This document shows positions 42,217 to 51,279 of a stretch of DNA of 64,000 nt, piece after piece. The notes under the pieces are model-generated. The model saw only the letters and a list, made by a program, of their open reading frames with translations, had not been told where the DNA came from and made no database searches. This stretch comes from Flavihumibacter soli (lineage in GTDB: Bacteria > Bacteroidota > Bacteroidia > Sphingobacteriales > Sphingobacteriaceae): NCBI RefSeq assembly GCF_010692725.1, contig NZ_JAAFZB010000093.1:186001-250000 (forward strand). The letters are read 5' to 3'. Position numbers and translations under genes: made by a program. Each line of letters opens with the position of its first letter. Position 1 is the stretch's first letter.

Positions 42217-44745
42217 ATGCCCGTACGAGGAAATCAATTTAGAAGTGCCAATTCATTTCGTGAAGAACCTAAAATTAAAGCGCCGGCTAAAGATCGGGTT
42301 CGAAAGGAGAGGACAGAGATTCTGCCAAAATTTACTTTCTCTGACGGCCGTCCAGTAAAAATAATCGGGCTGTTTTTTCTGGTTATATCGCTATACTTCC
42401 TTGTGTCTTTTTGTTCATACCTATTTACCTGGCAGGAGGATCAGAGTTATGTAATGGATTCAAACGGCGGGTGGAATAACCTCTGGAAAACTCAGGCAGA
42501 GTTACAGGAGCTTGGCTTTAAACAACCTGTGGTTCAGAACTGGCTTGGTAAGTTTGGTGCTCTGTTATCCCACCAATTTATTTATGAATGGTTTGGAGTT
42601 GCTTCATTTATATTTATCGGCGTATTCTTTATTATAGGTTATAGGATGTTGTTTAAAATAAAGGTGGCGTCTATCGGGAAAACACTTGGATATTCCTTCT
42701 TTCTATTGATCTTTATTTCACTATCAGCAGCATTCTTCCACGGCTTTATTTCGGATTATCCTCATTTTCTGGAAGGTGAATTCGGCTTTTGGGCGAACCG
42801 GTTGTTAATTGCTCAGATCGGTAATGCCGGTATAGCGGGTTTACTAGCTTTCGCAGGGCTGACAGCTCTGATAGTTGCTTATAATATTGACTTTAACTTA
42901 CCTAACCGTAAGTCCGAGCCTGAGTTTGCGGTTCCTGCAATGTCCGAGGAACCAGTAGAATTGGAGGAAGAGGTTGTTTTTAAACCAGTTGAGTTTAATG
43001 TCAACAGGAACGGAGCTTCTGCCAACCGGGTGAAGCAGGACCTGCCGTTCAGAACCGTTGAACCGGAGGATGATAATGAAACCGGGCCTGAACCTGTTGT
43101 CATTCATCCTTCGAGGGAGATACCTATGGAAACAACGTTGGCCGTGGCCAGTGAAATGAGTGATCCGGAACTTCATGTCGAACGATCGGAGGAGGAAAAG
43201 AAAGCATCTGAATTGGTGGAACAGTTCGGAATGTATGACCCTACATTGGACCTTTCCAGCTATAAATATCCGACATTGGATCTGCTTGAAAACTACGGTT
43301 CCAATAAGATATCGGTAAACGCAGAGGAACTTGAAGCCAATAAAAATAAGATCGTTGAGACGCTCAATCACTATAATATTGAGATCGATAAGATAAAGGC
43401 CACTATTGGTCCTACTGTAACACTTTATGAAATCATTCCGGCACCGGGTGTAAGGATTTCCAAGATTAAAAACCTTGAAGATGATATTGCTTTAAGTCTG
43501 GCCGCTTTGGGAATACGGATCATTGCTCCAATGCCGGGGAAAGGAACGATTGGTATAGAGGTTCCGAATCAACATCCCGAGATGGTTTCTATGCGGTCTG
43601 TTATGGCGACTGAAAAATTTCAGAATACGACCATGGACCTTCCCATCGCCCTGGGTAAAACGATCTCTAACGAAGTATATATTGCTGACCTGGCAAAAAT
43701 GCCGCATTTGCTCGTTGCCGGTGCTACCGGCCAGGGTAAATCAGTTGGTATCAATGCGATCCTGGTTTCCCTGCTTTATAAAAAGCATCCGTCTCAGCTT
43801 AAGTTTGTACTGGTTGATCCAAAAAAAGTAGAATTGACATTATTTCGCATGATCGAACGTCACTTCCTCGCCGCTCTGCCCGGTGAAGAAGATGCGATTA
43901 TTACAGATACAAAAAAAGTAATTACGACGTTGAATTCCCTTTGTATCGAGATGGATCAGCGCTACGATCTTCTTAAAAATGCACAGGTACGAAATTTAAA
44001 AGAGTACAATTCCAAGTTCGTTAACAGAAAGCTTAATCCGAACGATGGCCATCGGTTTCTACCCTTCATCGTACTGGTTATTGATGAGTTTGCCGACCTG
44101 ATGATGACGGCCGGTAAAGAGGTGGAAACACCAATAGCCCGTATCGCCCAGCTGGCACGGGCTGTTGGTATTCACTTAGTGATCGCCACCCAGAGACCAT
44201 CAGTAAATATTATTACCGGTACAATAAAGGCGAACTTTCCGGCGAGACTGGCTTTCCGGGTATTGTCCAAAATTGATTCGCGGACCATCCTGGATTCCGG
44301 AGGCGCGGATCAGCTGATCGGAAGGGGAGATATGCTACTTGCCACCGGAAGTGAGCTGATCAGGATCCAGTGTGCCTTTGTAGACACTCCTGAGGTAGAA
44401 CGAATATCTGAATTTATCGGGAGTCAGCGGGGATATGCTTCTGCATGGATGTTGCCGGAATATCTTGACGAGAACGCTGCCTCATCGGCGAAAGAATTTG
44501 ACGCCGACGACCGGGATCCCTTATTTGAAGATGCGGCCCGGTTGATCGTGATGCACCAGCAGGGATCCACCTCCCTCATTCAGCGGAAATTGAAATTAGG
44601 ATATAATCGAGCCGGCCGGATTATTGATCAACTGGAGGCTTCCGGCATTGTGGGACCTTTCGAGGGAAGCAAAGCCAGGGAAGTACTTTTTCCAGATGAA
44701 TATTCCCTGGAACAATTCCTGGACACGCTGGATAAAAAGTCATAA
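42217..44745 (+). CDS. ftsK: DNA translocase FtsK/SpoIIIE
   Basis: An 842-residue protein. Four membrane helices lie between about residues 45 and 225, then an acidic linker (230-340), then the RecA-like motor with Walker A G-A-T-G-Q-G-K-S at 502-509 and Walker B V-L-V-I-D-E-F-A-D-L, and a C-terminal winged-helix gamma domain (N-R-A-G-R-I-I-D-Q-L-E) that reads orienting sequences. It pumps chromosome ends through the division septum. The linker is short compared with E. coli FtsK. Confidence 0.95.
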   Translation: MPVRGNQFRSANSFREEPKIKAPAKDRVRKERTEILPKFTFSDGRPVKIIGLFFLVISLYFLVSFCSYLFTWQEDQSYVMDSNGGWNNLWKTQAELQELGFKQPVVQNWLGKFGALLSHQFIYEWFGVASFIFIGVFFIIGYRMLFKIKVASIGKTLGYSFFLLIFISLSAAFFHGFISDYPHFLEGEFGFWANRLLIAQIGNAGIAGLLAFAGLTALIVAYNIDFNLPNRKSEPEFAVPAMSEEPVELEEEVVFKPVEFNVNRNGASANRVKQDLPFRTVEPEDDNETGPEPVVIHPSREIPMETTLAVASEMSDPELHVERSEEEKKASELVEQFGMYDPTLDLSSYKYPTLDLLENYGSNKISVNAEELEANKNKIVETLNHYNIEIDKIKATIGPTVTLYEIIPAPGVRISKIKNLEDDIALSLAALGIRIIAPMPGKGTIGIEVPNQHPEMVSMRSVMATEKFQNTTMDLPIALGKTISNEVYIADLAKMPHLLVAGATGQGKSVGINAILVSLLYKKHPSQLKFVLVDPKKVELTLFRMIERHFLAALPGEEDAIITDTKKVITTLNSLCIEMDQRYDLLKNAQVRNLKEYNSKFVNRKLNPNDGHRFLPFIVLVIDEFADLMMTAGKEVETPIARIAQLARAVGIHLVIATQRPSVNIITGTIKANFPARLAFRVLSKIDSRTILDSGGADQLIGRGDMLLATGSELIRIQCAFVDTPEVERISEFIGSQRGYASAWMLPEYLDENAASSAKEFDADDRDPLFEDAARLIVMHQQGSTSLIQRKLKLGYNRAGRIIDQLEASGIVGPFEGSKAREVLFPDEYSLEQFLDTLDKKS

Positions 44746-44842
44746 AAACTTATTTCCGGTCTTTAACCTTAAACCATCGGGACGCTATCTGCTCTAATCC
44801 TGTGTGGCTAAAAAGGTCCATGATTTACTTTATGAAAATAAT

Positions 44843-45496
44843 ATGAGAAGAATATTTTATGTGCTGGCAGTTTTAGTAATCGGAACAACCCTTAATGTCT
44901 CAGCTCAATCAGAAACCAAGGCAAAGTCCATACTGTCAGAGGTTAGTAAGAAATACCGTAGTTACGACGCTATCAAAACAGAATTCAGTTTAACAATTAA
45001 TAATCCTCAGGCAAAAATAAATGAGACGCAGTCGGGCACCTTATATATTCGTTCGAAATCTAACAAGTATAAAGTTATCTTGAAAGACCAGGAGTTAATA
45101 AGCGATGGTAAAAATCAGTGGACATACCTGAAGGAAGATAACGAGGTTCAGCTGAGCAGCGTTGATAATAGCCCGAATGCATTAAATCCTGCCAAAATTT
45201 TTACTATTTATGAGAAGGGATTTAAATCACTTTATACAAATGATTCTAAAGATAATGGCAAGGTTTACCATAACATTGAATTAACACCCACAGATAGCAA
45301 AACTCCTTTTTTTAAGATCAAACTTAAAGTCGATAAACTAACGAAGCAGATTGTGAATGCTGTGATATATGATAAAAATGGCAGTCATTATACTTATGCG
45401 ATTAAATCCTTCACTCCTAATATTAAGATCCCTGAATCGACCTTTGCATTTGATGCTAAGAAACATCCGGGAGTTGAAGTGGTGGATCTCCGTTAA
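44843..45496 (+). CDS. LolA-like outer-membrane lipoprotein carrier
   Basis: A 217-residue exported protein with a signal peptide of about 21 residues (ending NVSAQ). The mature part has the LolA fold pattern: S-K-K-Y-R-S-Y-D-A-I-K-T-E-F-S-L, then alternating strands with S-G-T-L-Y-I-R and W-T-Y-L. It would carry lipoproteins across the periplasm. It follows ftsK by 97 bp, an arrangement also seen in proteobacteria (ftsK-lolA). I chose the ATG at 44843, at the start of the signal peptide. Confidence 0.87.
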   Translation: MRRIFYVLAVLVIGTTLNVSAQSETKAKSILSEVSKKYRSYDAIKTEFSLTINNPQAKINETQSGTLYIRSKSNKYKVILKDQELISDGKNQWTYLKEDNEVQLSSVDNSPNALNPAKIFTIYEKGFKSLYTNDSKDNGKVYHNIELTPTDSKTPFFKIKLKVDKLTKQIVNAVIYDKNGSHYTYAIKSFTPNIKIPESTFAFDAKKHPGVEVVDLR

Positions 45497-45517
45497 ACAA
45501 TCTTTTAATCTTATTTT

Positions 45518-45558
45518 TAAGCGGATCAGGTTTAACCTTTTCCGCTTTTTAATTTTTA
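45518..45558 (+). terminator. Intrinsic terminator after the lolA-like gene
   Basis: AAGCGG and CCGCTT enclose an inner AGGTT/AACCT stem, followed by TTTTTAATTTTT. It is 22 bp after the stop. Confidence 0.75.
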
Positions 45559-45601
45559 TGCTGATTCGTTAAAGCTCTATTTTTATCTATTTTTGAGATA
45601 G

Positions 45602-45877
45602 ATGGCACTTACATTTACACAACATACCTTAGAAAAACTGGAACAATTACTAAAATCACTTAACTTCAAAGTGAGATACGAAAAAGGTAATTTTAAAACA
45701 GGAGCCTGCATTATTGAAAACAGCAGGGTAATTGTTGTAAATAAATTCTCTAACCTTGAAAGTAAAATCATCGCGTTAGCTGAACTGGTTCAGACAATGG
45801 AGGTTGAAGAGTCACTCCTTGATGAGAAGCAAAAAGCTTTCCTGTACTTATTAAAACAAACAACGCTGGAATTTTGA
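45602..45877 (+). CDS. Conserved small protein coupled to a PhnP-like hydrolase
   Basis: A 91-residue soluble protein beginning MALTFTQHTLEKLEQLL. It alternates helices and strands (N-F-K-T-G-A-C-I-I-E-N-S-R-V-I-V-V-N-K-F) and ends in a helix (L-D-E-K-Q-K-A-F-L-Y-L-L-K). No signal or membrane segment. I do not recognise a named family. Its TGA overlaps the TTG start of the next gene as TTGA, so the two proteins are likely made together. Confidence 0.75.
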   Translation: MALTFTQHTLEKLEQLLKSLNFKVRYEKGNFKTGACIIENSRVIVVNKFSNLESKIIALAELVQTMEVEESLLDEKQKAFLYLLKQTTLEF

Positions 45878-46635
45878 AGATCACCTTTTTAGGAACGGGA
45901 ACCTCACAGGGTATTCCGGTTATAGCCTGCGATTGCAAAGTCTGCACCTCTGAAGATCAGCGAGATAACCGTCTGCGGGTATCTGTTATGATCGAAACTC
46001 AGGGGAAGATAATTGTTATCGATTCCGGTCCTGATTTCAGATATCAAATGCTTCGGGCGGGTGTAAGGCACCTTGATGCGATCGTCTTTACTCATGAACA
46101 TAAAGACCATGTTGCAGGAATGGATGATGTGCGAGCATTCAATTTTAGGCAACAGCGTGAGATTGATGTGTATGCTCATCCAAGAGTACAGGATGCCCTT
46201 AAACGCGAATTTTCATATATATTCTCGAATCACAAGTATCCTGGAGTTCCAAGGGTAATATTGAATACTATAGGCGAGGAGCCCTTTCTCGTTGAAGGCG
46301 TAGAATTTATTCCAATTAAGGTGATGCATTTTAAATTACCAGTTTTAGGCTTTAGAATCGGTGATTTTACATATATAACTGACGCCAAAACTATAAGTCC
46401 TGAAGAAAAGCTGAAGATAAAAGGGTCGAAAATTTTAGTGATCAATGCACTTCAAAAGGAGGATCATATTTCCCATCTGACCCTGGATGAAGCTCTTGAA
46501 CTTGCCGGGGATATTGGTGCCACGGATACTTACCTGACCCATATGAGTCATCGCCTGGGGCGGCACGCTGATATTACGAAAGAATTACCCGAAAATGTGA
46601 GGCTCGCCTATGATGGTCTCGTTCTCGAACTTTAA
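45874..46635 (+). CDS. Metallo-beta-lactamase-fold hydrolase, PhnP-like
   Basis: A 253-residue protein. H74, H76, D78 and H79 in T-H-E-H-K-D-H are the zinc motif. G-T-G-T-S-Q-G-I-P and the cysteines C19, C21 and C24 near the N terminus recall PhnP, a phosphodiesterase for cyclic ribose phosphates, and RNase Z relatives. The end (T-H-M-S-H-R-L-G) holds another metal histidine. The substrate is not known. The start is TTG in a TTGA overlap with the small gene upstream. Confidence 0.87.
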   Translation: MKITFLGTGTSQGIPVIACDCKVCTSEDQRDNRLRVSVMIETQGKIIVIDSGPDFRYQMLRAGVRHLDAIVFTHEHKDHVAGMDDVRAFNFRQQREIDVYAHPRVQDALKREFSYIFSNHKYPGVPRVILNTIGEEPFLVEGVEFIPIKVMHFKLPVLGFRIGDFTYITDAKTISPEEKLKIKGSKILVINALQKEDHISHLTLDEALELAGDIGATDTYLTHMSHRLGRHADITKELPENVRLAYDGLVLEL

Positions 46636-46778
46636 TTCAAGCAGTCTTTGTCTGGTTGATCCCTTTTTAATTAAATTTAAGTGATGATCAGGAATTGGAG
46701 GTGATGAAGTCACTGCGCTTAACAGCGATAGATTGGTCAGGAGGGAATAATCTCAGGAAACATCAAGCAGTCAATAAA

Positions 46779-46943
46779 ATGGAGGTTAATTATTTGCTTG
46801 TAATTATTACAACTGCTATCGCATTTTTTGTTATCCTTTTCCTGACCTGGAAAAAAAGAAAACATCTGCGTGGCTATGAAAAAGAACAGGCTAAACCTGA
46901 GTTCAATCCGGAAGAATCAAGAGATGAAGAACAGCGATTTTAA
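46779..46943 (+). CDS. Small single-helix membrane protein
   Basis: A 54-residue protein: M-E-V-N-Y, one membrane helix (about 5-23), then a basic stop-transfer segment (W-K-K-R-K-H) and an acidic tail (E-E-S-R-D-E-E-Q-R-F). No family recognised. The ATG at 46704 in the same frame is preceded by GGAGG and would give 79 residues, but the added part looks unlike a coding N terminus. I favour 46779. Confidence 0.55.
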   Translation: MEVNYLLVIITTAIAFFVILFLTWKKRKHLRGYEKEQAKPEFNPEESRDEEQRF

Positions 46944-47010
46944 CTGGGTATAAAGCTGAAGGCAGTGAAATAAAGAAAGGCCAGTGCCTAATATGCAAGA
47001 AAAATAAGAG

Positions 47011-47094
47011 TGCCCGGGAGCAGATTCGAACTGCCACGCCCTTTCGAGCGCCACCCCCTCAAAGTGGTGCGTCTGCCAATTTCGCCACCCGGGC
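47011..47094 (-). tRNA. tRNA-Leu (anticodon GAG)
   Basis: An 84-nt cloverleaf with a class II long variable arm. Acceptor GCCCGGG pairs with CCCGGGC, D-stem GCG/CGC, anticodon stem CCACT/GGTGG with loop TTGAGGG (GAG), T-arm GGCAG-TTCGAAT-CTGCT, discriminator A. CCA is not encoded. Confidence 0.95.
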
Positions 47095-47150
47095 TTATTT
47101 TATTTTGTTTCGTCAGGTTACTAACAAAAAACAACTACACAAGTACAATG

Positions 47151-47234
47151 TGCCCGAAGAGAGACTCGAACTCTCAAGGATATTACTCCAACGGCTTCTG
47201 AGACCGCAACGTTTACCAATTTCGCCATCCGGGC
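47151..47234 (-). tRNA. tRNA-Leu (anticodon CAG)
   Basis: An 84-nt class II tRNA. Acceptor GCCCGGA pairs with TTCGGGC (one G-T), anticodon stem GCGGT/GCCGT with loop CTCAGAA (CAG), a long variable arm, and T-loop TTCGAGT. Discriminator A, no encoded CCA. It is 56 bp upstream of the GAG tRNA and probably co-transcribed. Confidence 0.95.
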
Positions 47235-47339
47235 ATTATTAAAAGAACAGCCAGGAGCCTTTGGCGTTCTCTCTCAGCGAGTGCAAATATAAAATCTTAG
47301 ACGGTAATTTAATGGCTAAAAGCAAATTCATTAAAAGTT

Positions 47340-47369
47340 TTTGTTGTTAGGGATTATACGATAAATTTA
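47340..47369 (+). promoter_or_regulatory. Candidate promoter of the DUF2147 gene
   Basis: TTTG at 47340-47343 and TAAATTTA at 47362-47369 (seven of eight to TAnnTTTG) are 18 bp apart, ending 18 bp before the ATG at 47388. Confidence 0.45.
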
Positions 47370-47387
47370 AGGACTTCATTTATTCAT

Positions 47388-47828
47388 ATGTTCAGGAAAA
47401 AATTACTGTCTATACTATTTATAATGCATTTCGGCATTGCTGCATTTTCTCAGAATAAAGATGCTATACTAGGTAAATGGCTAAATGCGAGCGGCGAGGG
47501 GCACATCATGATCTATAGGAGCGGTGACAAATATTCCGGAAAGCTTGTTTGGTTAAAAAATCCAGAAAATGACAAGGGTCAGCTTAAACGGGATACCAGA
47601 AATCCAAACCCCCAGCAAAGGACCCGTCCGCTTATGGGTATCCAAATACTGCAGAACTTTGTTTATTTAGGTGATGGTGTATGGGAGGATGGATCTATCT
47701 ATGATCCCAAGACCGGCAAAACTTACAGCTGCAAAATAAGTATGGTAGATAACAACAAGCTGAATATTAGGGGATATGTAGGCGTTTCATTACTTGGACG
47801 AACTGAAGCATGGCAAAGGGTCAATTAA
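47388..47828 (+). CDS. DUF2147 exported protein
   Basis: A 146-residue protein with a signal peptide of about 21 residues (ending AAFSQ). The mature part is small and beta-rich: I-L-G-K-W-L-N-A-S-G-E-G-H-I-M-I-Y at the start, then G-D-G-V-W-E-D-G-S-I-Y-D-P-K-T-G-K and L-N-I-R-G-Y-V-G. These are DUF2147 features, a lipocalin-like family of unknown function. The next gene begins within its last 19 bp. Confidence 0.88.
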   Translation: MFRKKLLSILFIMHFGIAAFSQNKDAILGKWLNASGEGHIMIYRSGDKYSGKLVWLKNPENDKGQLKRDTRNPNPQQRTRPLMGIQILQNFVYLGDGVWEDGSIYDPKTGKTYSCKISMVDNNKLNIRGYVGVSLLGRTEAWQRVN

Positions 47829-48844
47829 CCGCACGCTTCGTCGTTTGTATAGTGCTTTGTTGGTTCCTGCCAGTGACCACGTACAGTCAGCAAATCATTA
47901 AACTCCAGGAAGGAAAGAACACAAGTATCCGGGGCTTGTCCGTTGTTAATAATTCAGTTGCATGGATCAGTGGCAGCAATGGTTATACAGCGAGAAGTAT
48001 TGATGGAGGAACTACATGGTCGTGGAACCAATTAGCGGGATATGAAAAATTCGACTTTAGGGATATTGAAGCATTCTCCGCGACAGATGCGATCATCGTG
48101 AGTGCAGGAACGCCCGCGGTAATCCTTGCGACTTCGGACGGAGGTCGATCATGGCAGGAAGTATACAGGAATTCTTCTCCAGACATTTTCCTTGACGGCA
48201 TGGATTTCTGGAACCGCAAAAGAGGGATAATTTATGGAGACCCTATTTCCGGCAAAATGCAGTTACTGCAAACTGAAGACGGGGGAAAAACGTGGAAAGA
48301 CATTAGCCAAAACCTGTCTGTTCCATTAATGGCTGGCGAAGCCAGTTTTGCGGCCAGTGGAACAGTAATCCGGACACTTAAAAATGGGGAAGTATTTATA
48401 GGAACCGGTGGAGTTCAATCAAGACTATTCTTCTCTTCGAATTATGGCAGGACCTGGAAGGTAACGGATATTCCGATCATTCAAGGACAAAGCTCGACCG
48501 GGCCGTTCTCTATTGCGTTCAGAAATCGAAAAAATGGGATAGCAGTAGGAGGGGATTATTTAAAAGACACGGTTCGGACAAGGAACCTGATGCTGACCAA
48601 TGACGGAGGCGTCAACTGGACGGCTCCACAAATACCACCATATGGTTACAGGTCTGCAATTGAGTATTTTACTTCAAATACGGTGCTTACAACGGGCCCT
48701 ACAGGGACGGACATATCATCAAACGGAGGTATGACCTGGAAACAACTCTCAAGCGATGGATATAACTGCGTTCGCAAAGCTAAAACTGGTTCATTAATAA
48801 TCTTGGCGGGTTCAAAGGGTAAGATCAGTAAGTTGACCATGTGA
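47810..48844 (+). CDS. Exported beta-propeller with Asp-box repeats (Ycf48/BNR-like)
   Basis: A 344-residue protein with a signal peptide (end near TTYSQ, about residue 27). At least five Asp-box-type motifs (S/TxDGGxxW) are visible: D-G-G-T-T-W, S-D-G-G-R-S-W, T-E-D-G-G-K-T-W, S-N-Y-G-R-T-W and T-N-D-G-G-V-N-W, so it folds as a propeller like Ycf48 or sialidases. No sialidase catalytic arrangement is seen. It probably binds a periplasmic partner. It overlaps the DUF2147 gene by 19 bp. Confidence 0.85.
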   Translation: MAKGQLTARFVVCIVLCWFLPVTTYSQQIIKLQEGKNTSIRGLSVVNNSVAWISGSNGYTARSIDGGTTWSWNQLAGYEKFDFRDIEAFSATDAIIVSAGTPAVILATSDGGRSWQEVYRNSSPDIFLDGMDFWNRKRGIIYGDPISGKMQLLQTEDGGKTWKDISQNLSVPLMAGEASFAASGTVIRTLKNGEVFIGTGGVQSRLFFSSNYGRTWKVTDIPIIQGQSSTGPFSIAFRNRKNGIAVGGDYLKDTVRTRNLMLTNDGGVNWTAPQIPPYGYRSAIEYFTSNTVLTTGPTGTDISSNGGMTWKQLSSDGYNCVRKAKTGSLIILAGSKGKISKLTM

Positions 48845-48960
48845 TATCCTGTCCGTCTGGATTCTCTCTGAACATTTTTAACTGTTCTTTCGTAAAAAAC
48901 ATTTGTTGACGGGTAGATACCCGGAGACAATAGAAAACCACCATCAAAATAAGCTAATTA

Positions 48961-51018
48961 ATGTCTCAAAAGGTAACCGTGGGCACACCCATGCATAATG
49001 AAATTCCAGACTATCCGAATATTCAGAAGATAAAGAAAGCTGCAGCACTTTTTATTAACTCCGCTCTTGCTTTGTTTACGGCGTTTATAGTTATCCGGAT
49101 AGGAGAGTTCGTACTTATCCTGATGAACAACGACTTGCCGTCAGAGTCTGTTAAGGTTGTATCCGAAGCTGTGTTATTTGACCTGATCTTTTTTCTCAAA
49201 CTTATCCCTATACTCTTTATTCCTTTCGTTATCCTGTATTTTATAATAGGGAATAAGAAAGTAAACCATGTGATATTCGGAATTCTGGGTACAATTTTCA
49301 TTTTGGGATACGTGTTATTGATCAGATACTTTGGTACTGCGCTCGTGCCCCTGGGCGATGATCTTTTTAGTTACTCCCTAGAGGAGATTCAACAAACCAT
49401 AGCTGGGAATAGTGCCTTAGATTTGATATCGATATGTCTGGTGATAATACCAATAGTTTTATTCTGGGTATTGTTGTATTTTTTTTCCACCAGGAAAATT
49501 GTAAAATCAATGTACGCCTACCTTATACTAGGTACCGGAAGTATGCTTGCCTATCTTGGAATATCTGCACTTCCCTCAGGCGCTGCATTTAAGAACGAAT
49601 TTTCTTATAACCTGTCACTCAATAAAGCTGCTTTTTTTTCTGAAAAAACGATCGCTTATTTTAGTCAACCGGATACAGTTATTTCAGAACTCAAGTCAAC
49701 TTCAGTTTTACAACCTCCCGTTTTATCTGACGGCCAATTATTTAAGTATACTAACGCAGATTATCCATTTCTACGGGAAGATAATTCAACAGATGTCCTC
49801 GGTGAATTCTTTACGATTGACTCCTCAAAAAAGCCCAATATTGTTTTTATTCAGGTTGAAGGTTTAGGAAGAGCATTCAGCGGGAAAAATGCTTACCTGG
49901 AAAGTTTTACTCCTTTTTTGGATGAGCTTGCAGACAAAAGCTTGTACTGGGAGAATTTCTTAGCTTCCCAGGGAAGGACATTTGCTTCATTACCCTCAAT
50001 CCTGGGCTCCTTACCTTTTGCAGATCAAGGCTTTAGTGACCTGGGTTCGCAGATGCCCAAACATTTCTCTTTATTGAATATCCTTAATCAAAACGGTTAT
50101 TTAAGTAAGTTCTACGGAGGCTTTGAAATGGGCTTCGATAACCAGGGAATATTTATGTCCAAGTCGGGAACGAAGCTTATTGTCAGTTCTGAAGATTATG
50201 AGCATGGATTCAAAAAAGCGTCGAGCTGGGGATATTCAGACCGCGATTTAATGTTGAAATCTATTCAGACTGAAGCTAAGAATCCGCAGCAGCCTTTTGT
50301 GACATACCTGGAAACTATCAGTATGCACACACCTTACACGGTTCCTAACCAGGATCAGTACATTAAGATGTTTGAGAAGAGAATGAGATCGATGAACTTT
50401 GATGATAAAAAGCAGAAAAGCTACAATCAGTATAAGGAGATCTATTCGTCAATCATGTACACTGACGAAGCGTTGCGTTTCTTTTTCGCTGAATATGCAA
50501 AACTTCCGGCCTTTAACAATACCATTTTCATCATAACAGGTGATCACAGGTTGCCTGAGATTCCAATGTCAACCAAGATCGACCGTTATCATGTGCCGTT
50601 AATCGTGTATTCTCCCATGTTGAAGCGTACGGCGTCTTTCAAATCGGTGTCCTCACATTTAGATATAACACCATCGCTTGTGTCTTTTATGAAGTCAAAT
50701 TACCGTATCAACACACCTGCACAGGTCGCCTGGGTTGGTTCCGGGCTAGATACGGCAGCAACTCTACGTAATATCCACAGGTATCCTTTAAAACAGACCC
50801 GGAGTTCCCTTCATAACTATATTTCAGGTCTCCACTTCATTGATCAGGATCAGTTATTTAAGGTGTCAGATAATATGGGGTTAGTCCCGGTAACAGATCA
50901 GGTGGTTTATAACCGTCTGCAGAATGAATTTACTTTTTATAAAAATCAGAACAATAAGTTCAAGCAGCAATTGAAACTGATACCTGATAATTTGTACGAT
51001 GGTTTCATCAAGAAATAA
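48961..51018 (+). CDS. LtaS-like membrane sulfatase/phosphotransferase
   Basis: A 685-residue protein with five N-terminal membrane helices (about 28-225) and an extracytoplasmic sulfatase-fold domain. F-I-Q-V-E-G-L-G-R holds the first metal ligand, S-Q-G-R-T-F-A-S-L-P the probable threonine nucleophile, H-T-P-Y near the middle, and T-G-D-H-R the late metal pair. This is the layout of lipoteichoic acid synthase, OpgB/EptA and relatives. A Gram-negative has no lipoteichoic acid, so transfer of phosphoglycerol or phosphoethanolamine to a glycan or lipid is more likely. Confidence 0.87.
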   Translation: MSQKVTVGTPMHNEIPDYPNIQKIKKAAALFINSALALFTAFIVIRIGEFVLILMNNDLPSESVKVVSEAVLFDLIFFLKLIPILFIPFVILYFIIGNKKVNHVIFGILGTIFILGYVLLIRYFGTALVPLGDDLFSYSLEEIQQTIAGNSALDLISICLVIIPIVLFWVLLYFFSTRKIVKSMYAYLILGTGSMLAYLGISALPSGAAFKNEFSYNLSLNKAAFFSEKTIAYFSQPDTVISELKSTSVLQPPVLSDGQLFKYTNADYPFLREDNSTDVLGEFFTIDSSKKPNIVFIQVEGLGRAFSGKNAYLESFTPFLDELADKSLYWENFLASQGRTFASLPSILGSLPFADQGFSDLGSQMPKHFSLLNILNQNGYLSKFYGGFEMGFDNQGIFMSKSGTKLIVSSEDYEHGFKKASSWGYSDRDLMLKSIQTEAKNPQQPFVTYLETISMHTPYTVPNQDQYIKMFEKRMRSMNFDDKKQKSYNQYKEIYSSIMYTDEALRFFFAEYAKLPAFNNTIFIITGDHRLPEIPMSTKIDRYHVPLIVYSPMLKRTASFKSVSSHLDITPSLVSFMKSNYRINTPAQVAWVGSGLDTAATLRNIHRYPLKQTRSSLHNYISGLHFIDQDQLFKVSDNMGLVPVTDQVVYNRLQNEFTFYKNQNNKFKQQLKLIPDNLYDGFIKK

Positions 51019-51279
51019 CCTGAGCTGAACTAAAACTGGATCTATAACGGACAGAATTTGCAAAATGTCGGAATATTCGTCGGTGGGCAAAATTAAACGG
51101 AATGCCGGTACGCTGATGTGTGCTGATCTAAGATAATCTGAAAGACAACACCGGCACCGGCTTATCAAGACTCACGGTGGCTTGCATCTGCTCATTCAAA
51201 CTATTGATGGCTAAGATCAACTGATAAAGGCAATTTTAAGCAAATGGCAAAAAGCTTTTCAGGACTTGTTTACCATTGA

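Noticed and set aside
46638-46773. Direct repeat TCAAGCAGTC on both sides of the small membrane protein leader
   Set aside because: Ten bases occurring twice within 140 bp is short, and no structure or mobile element goes with it.
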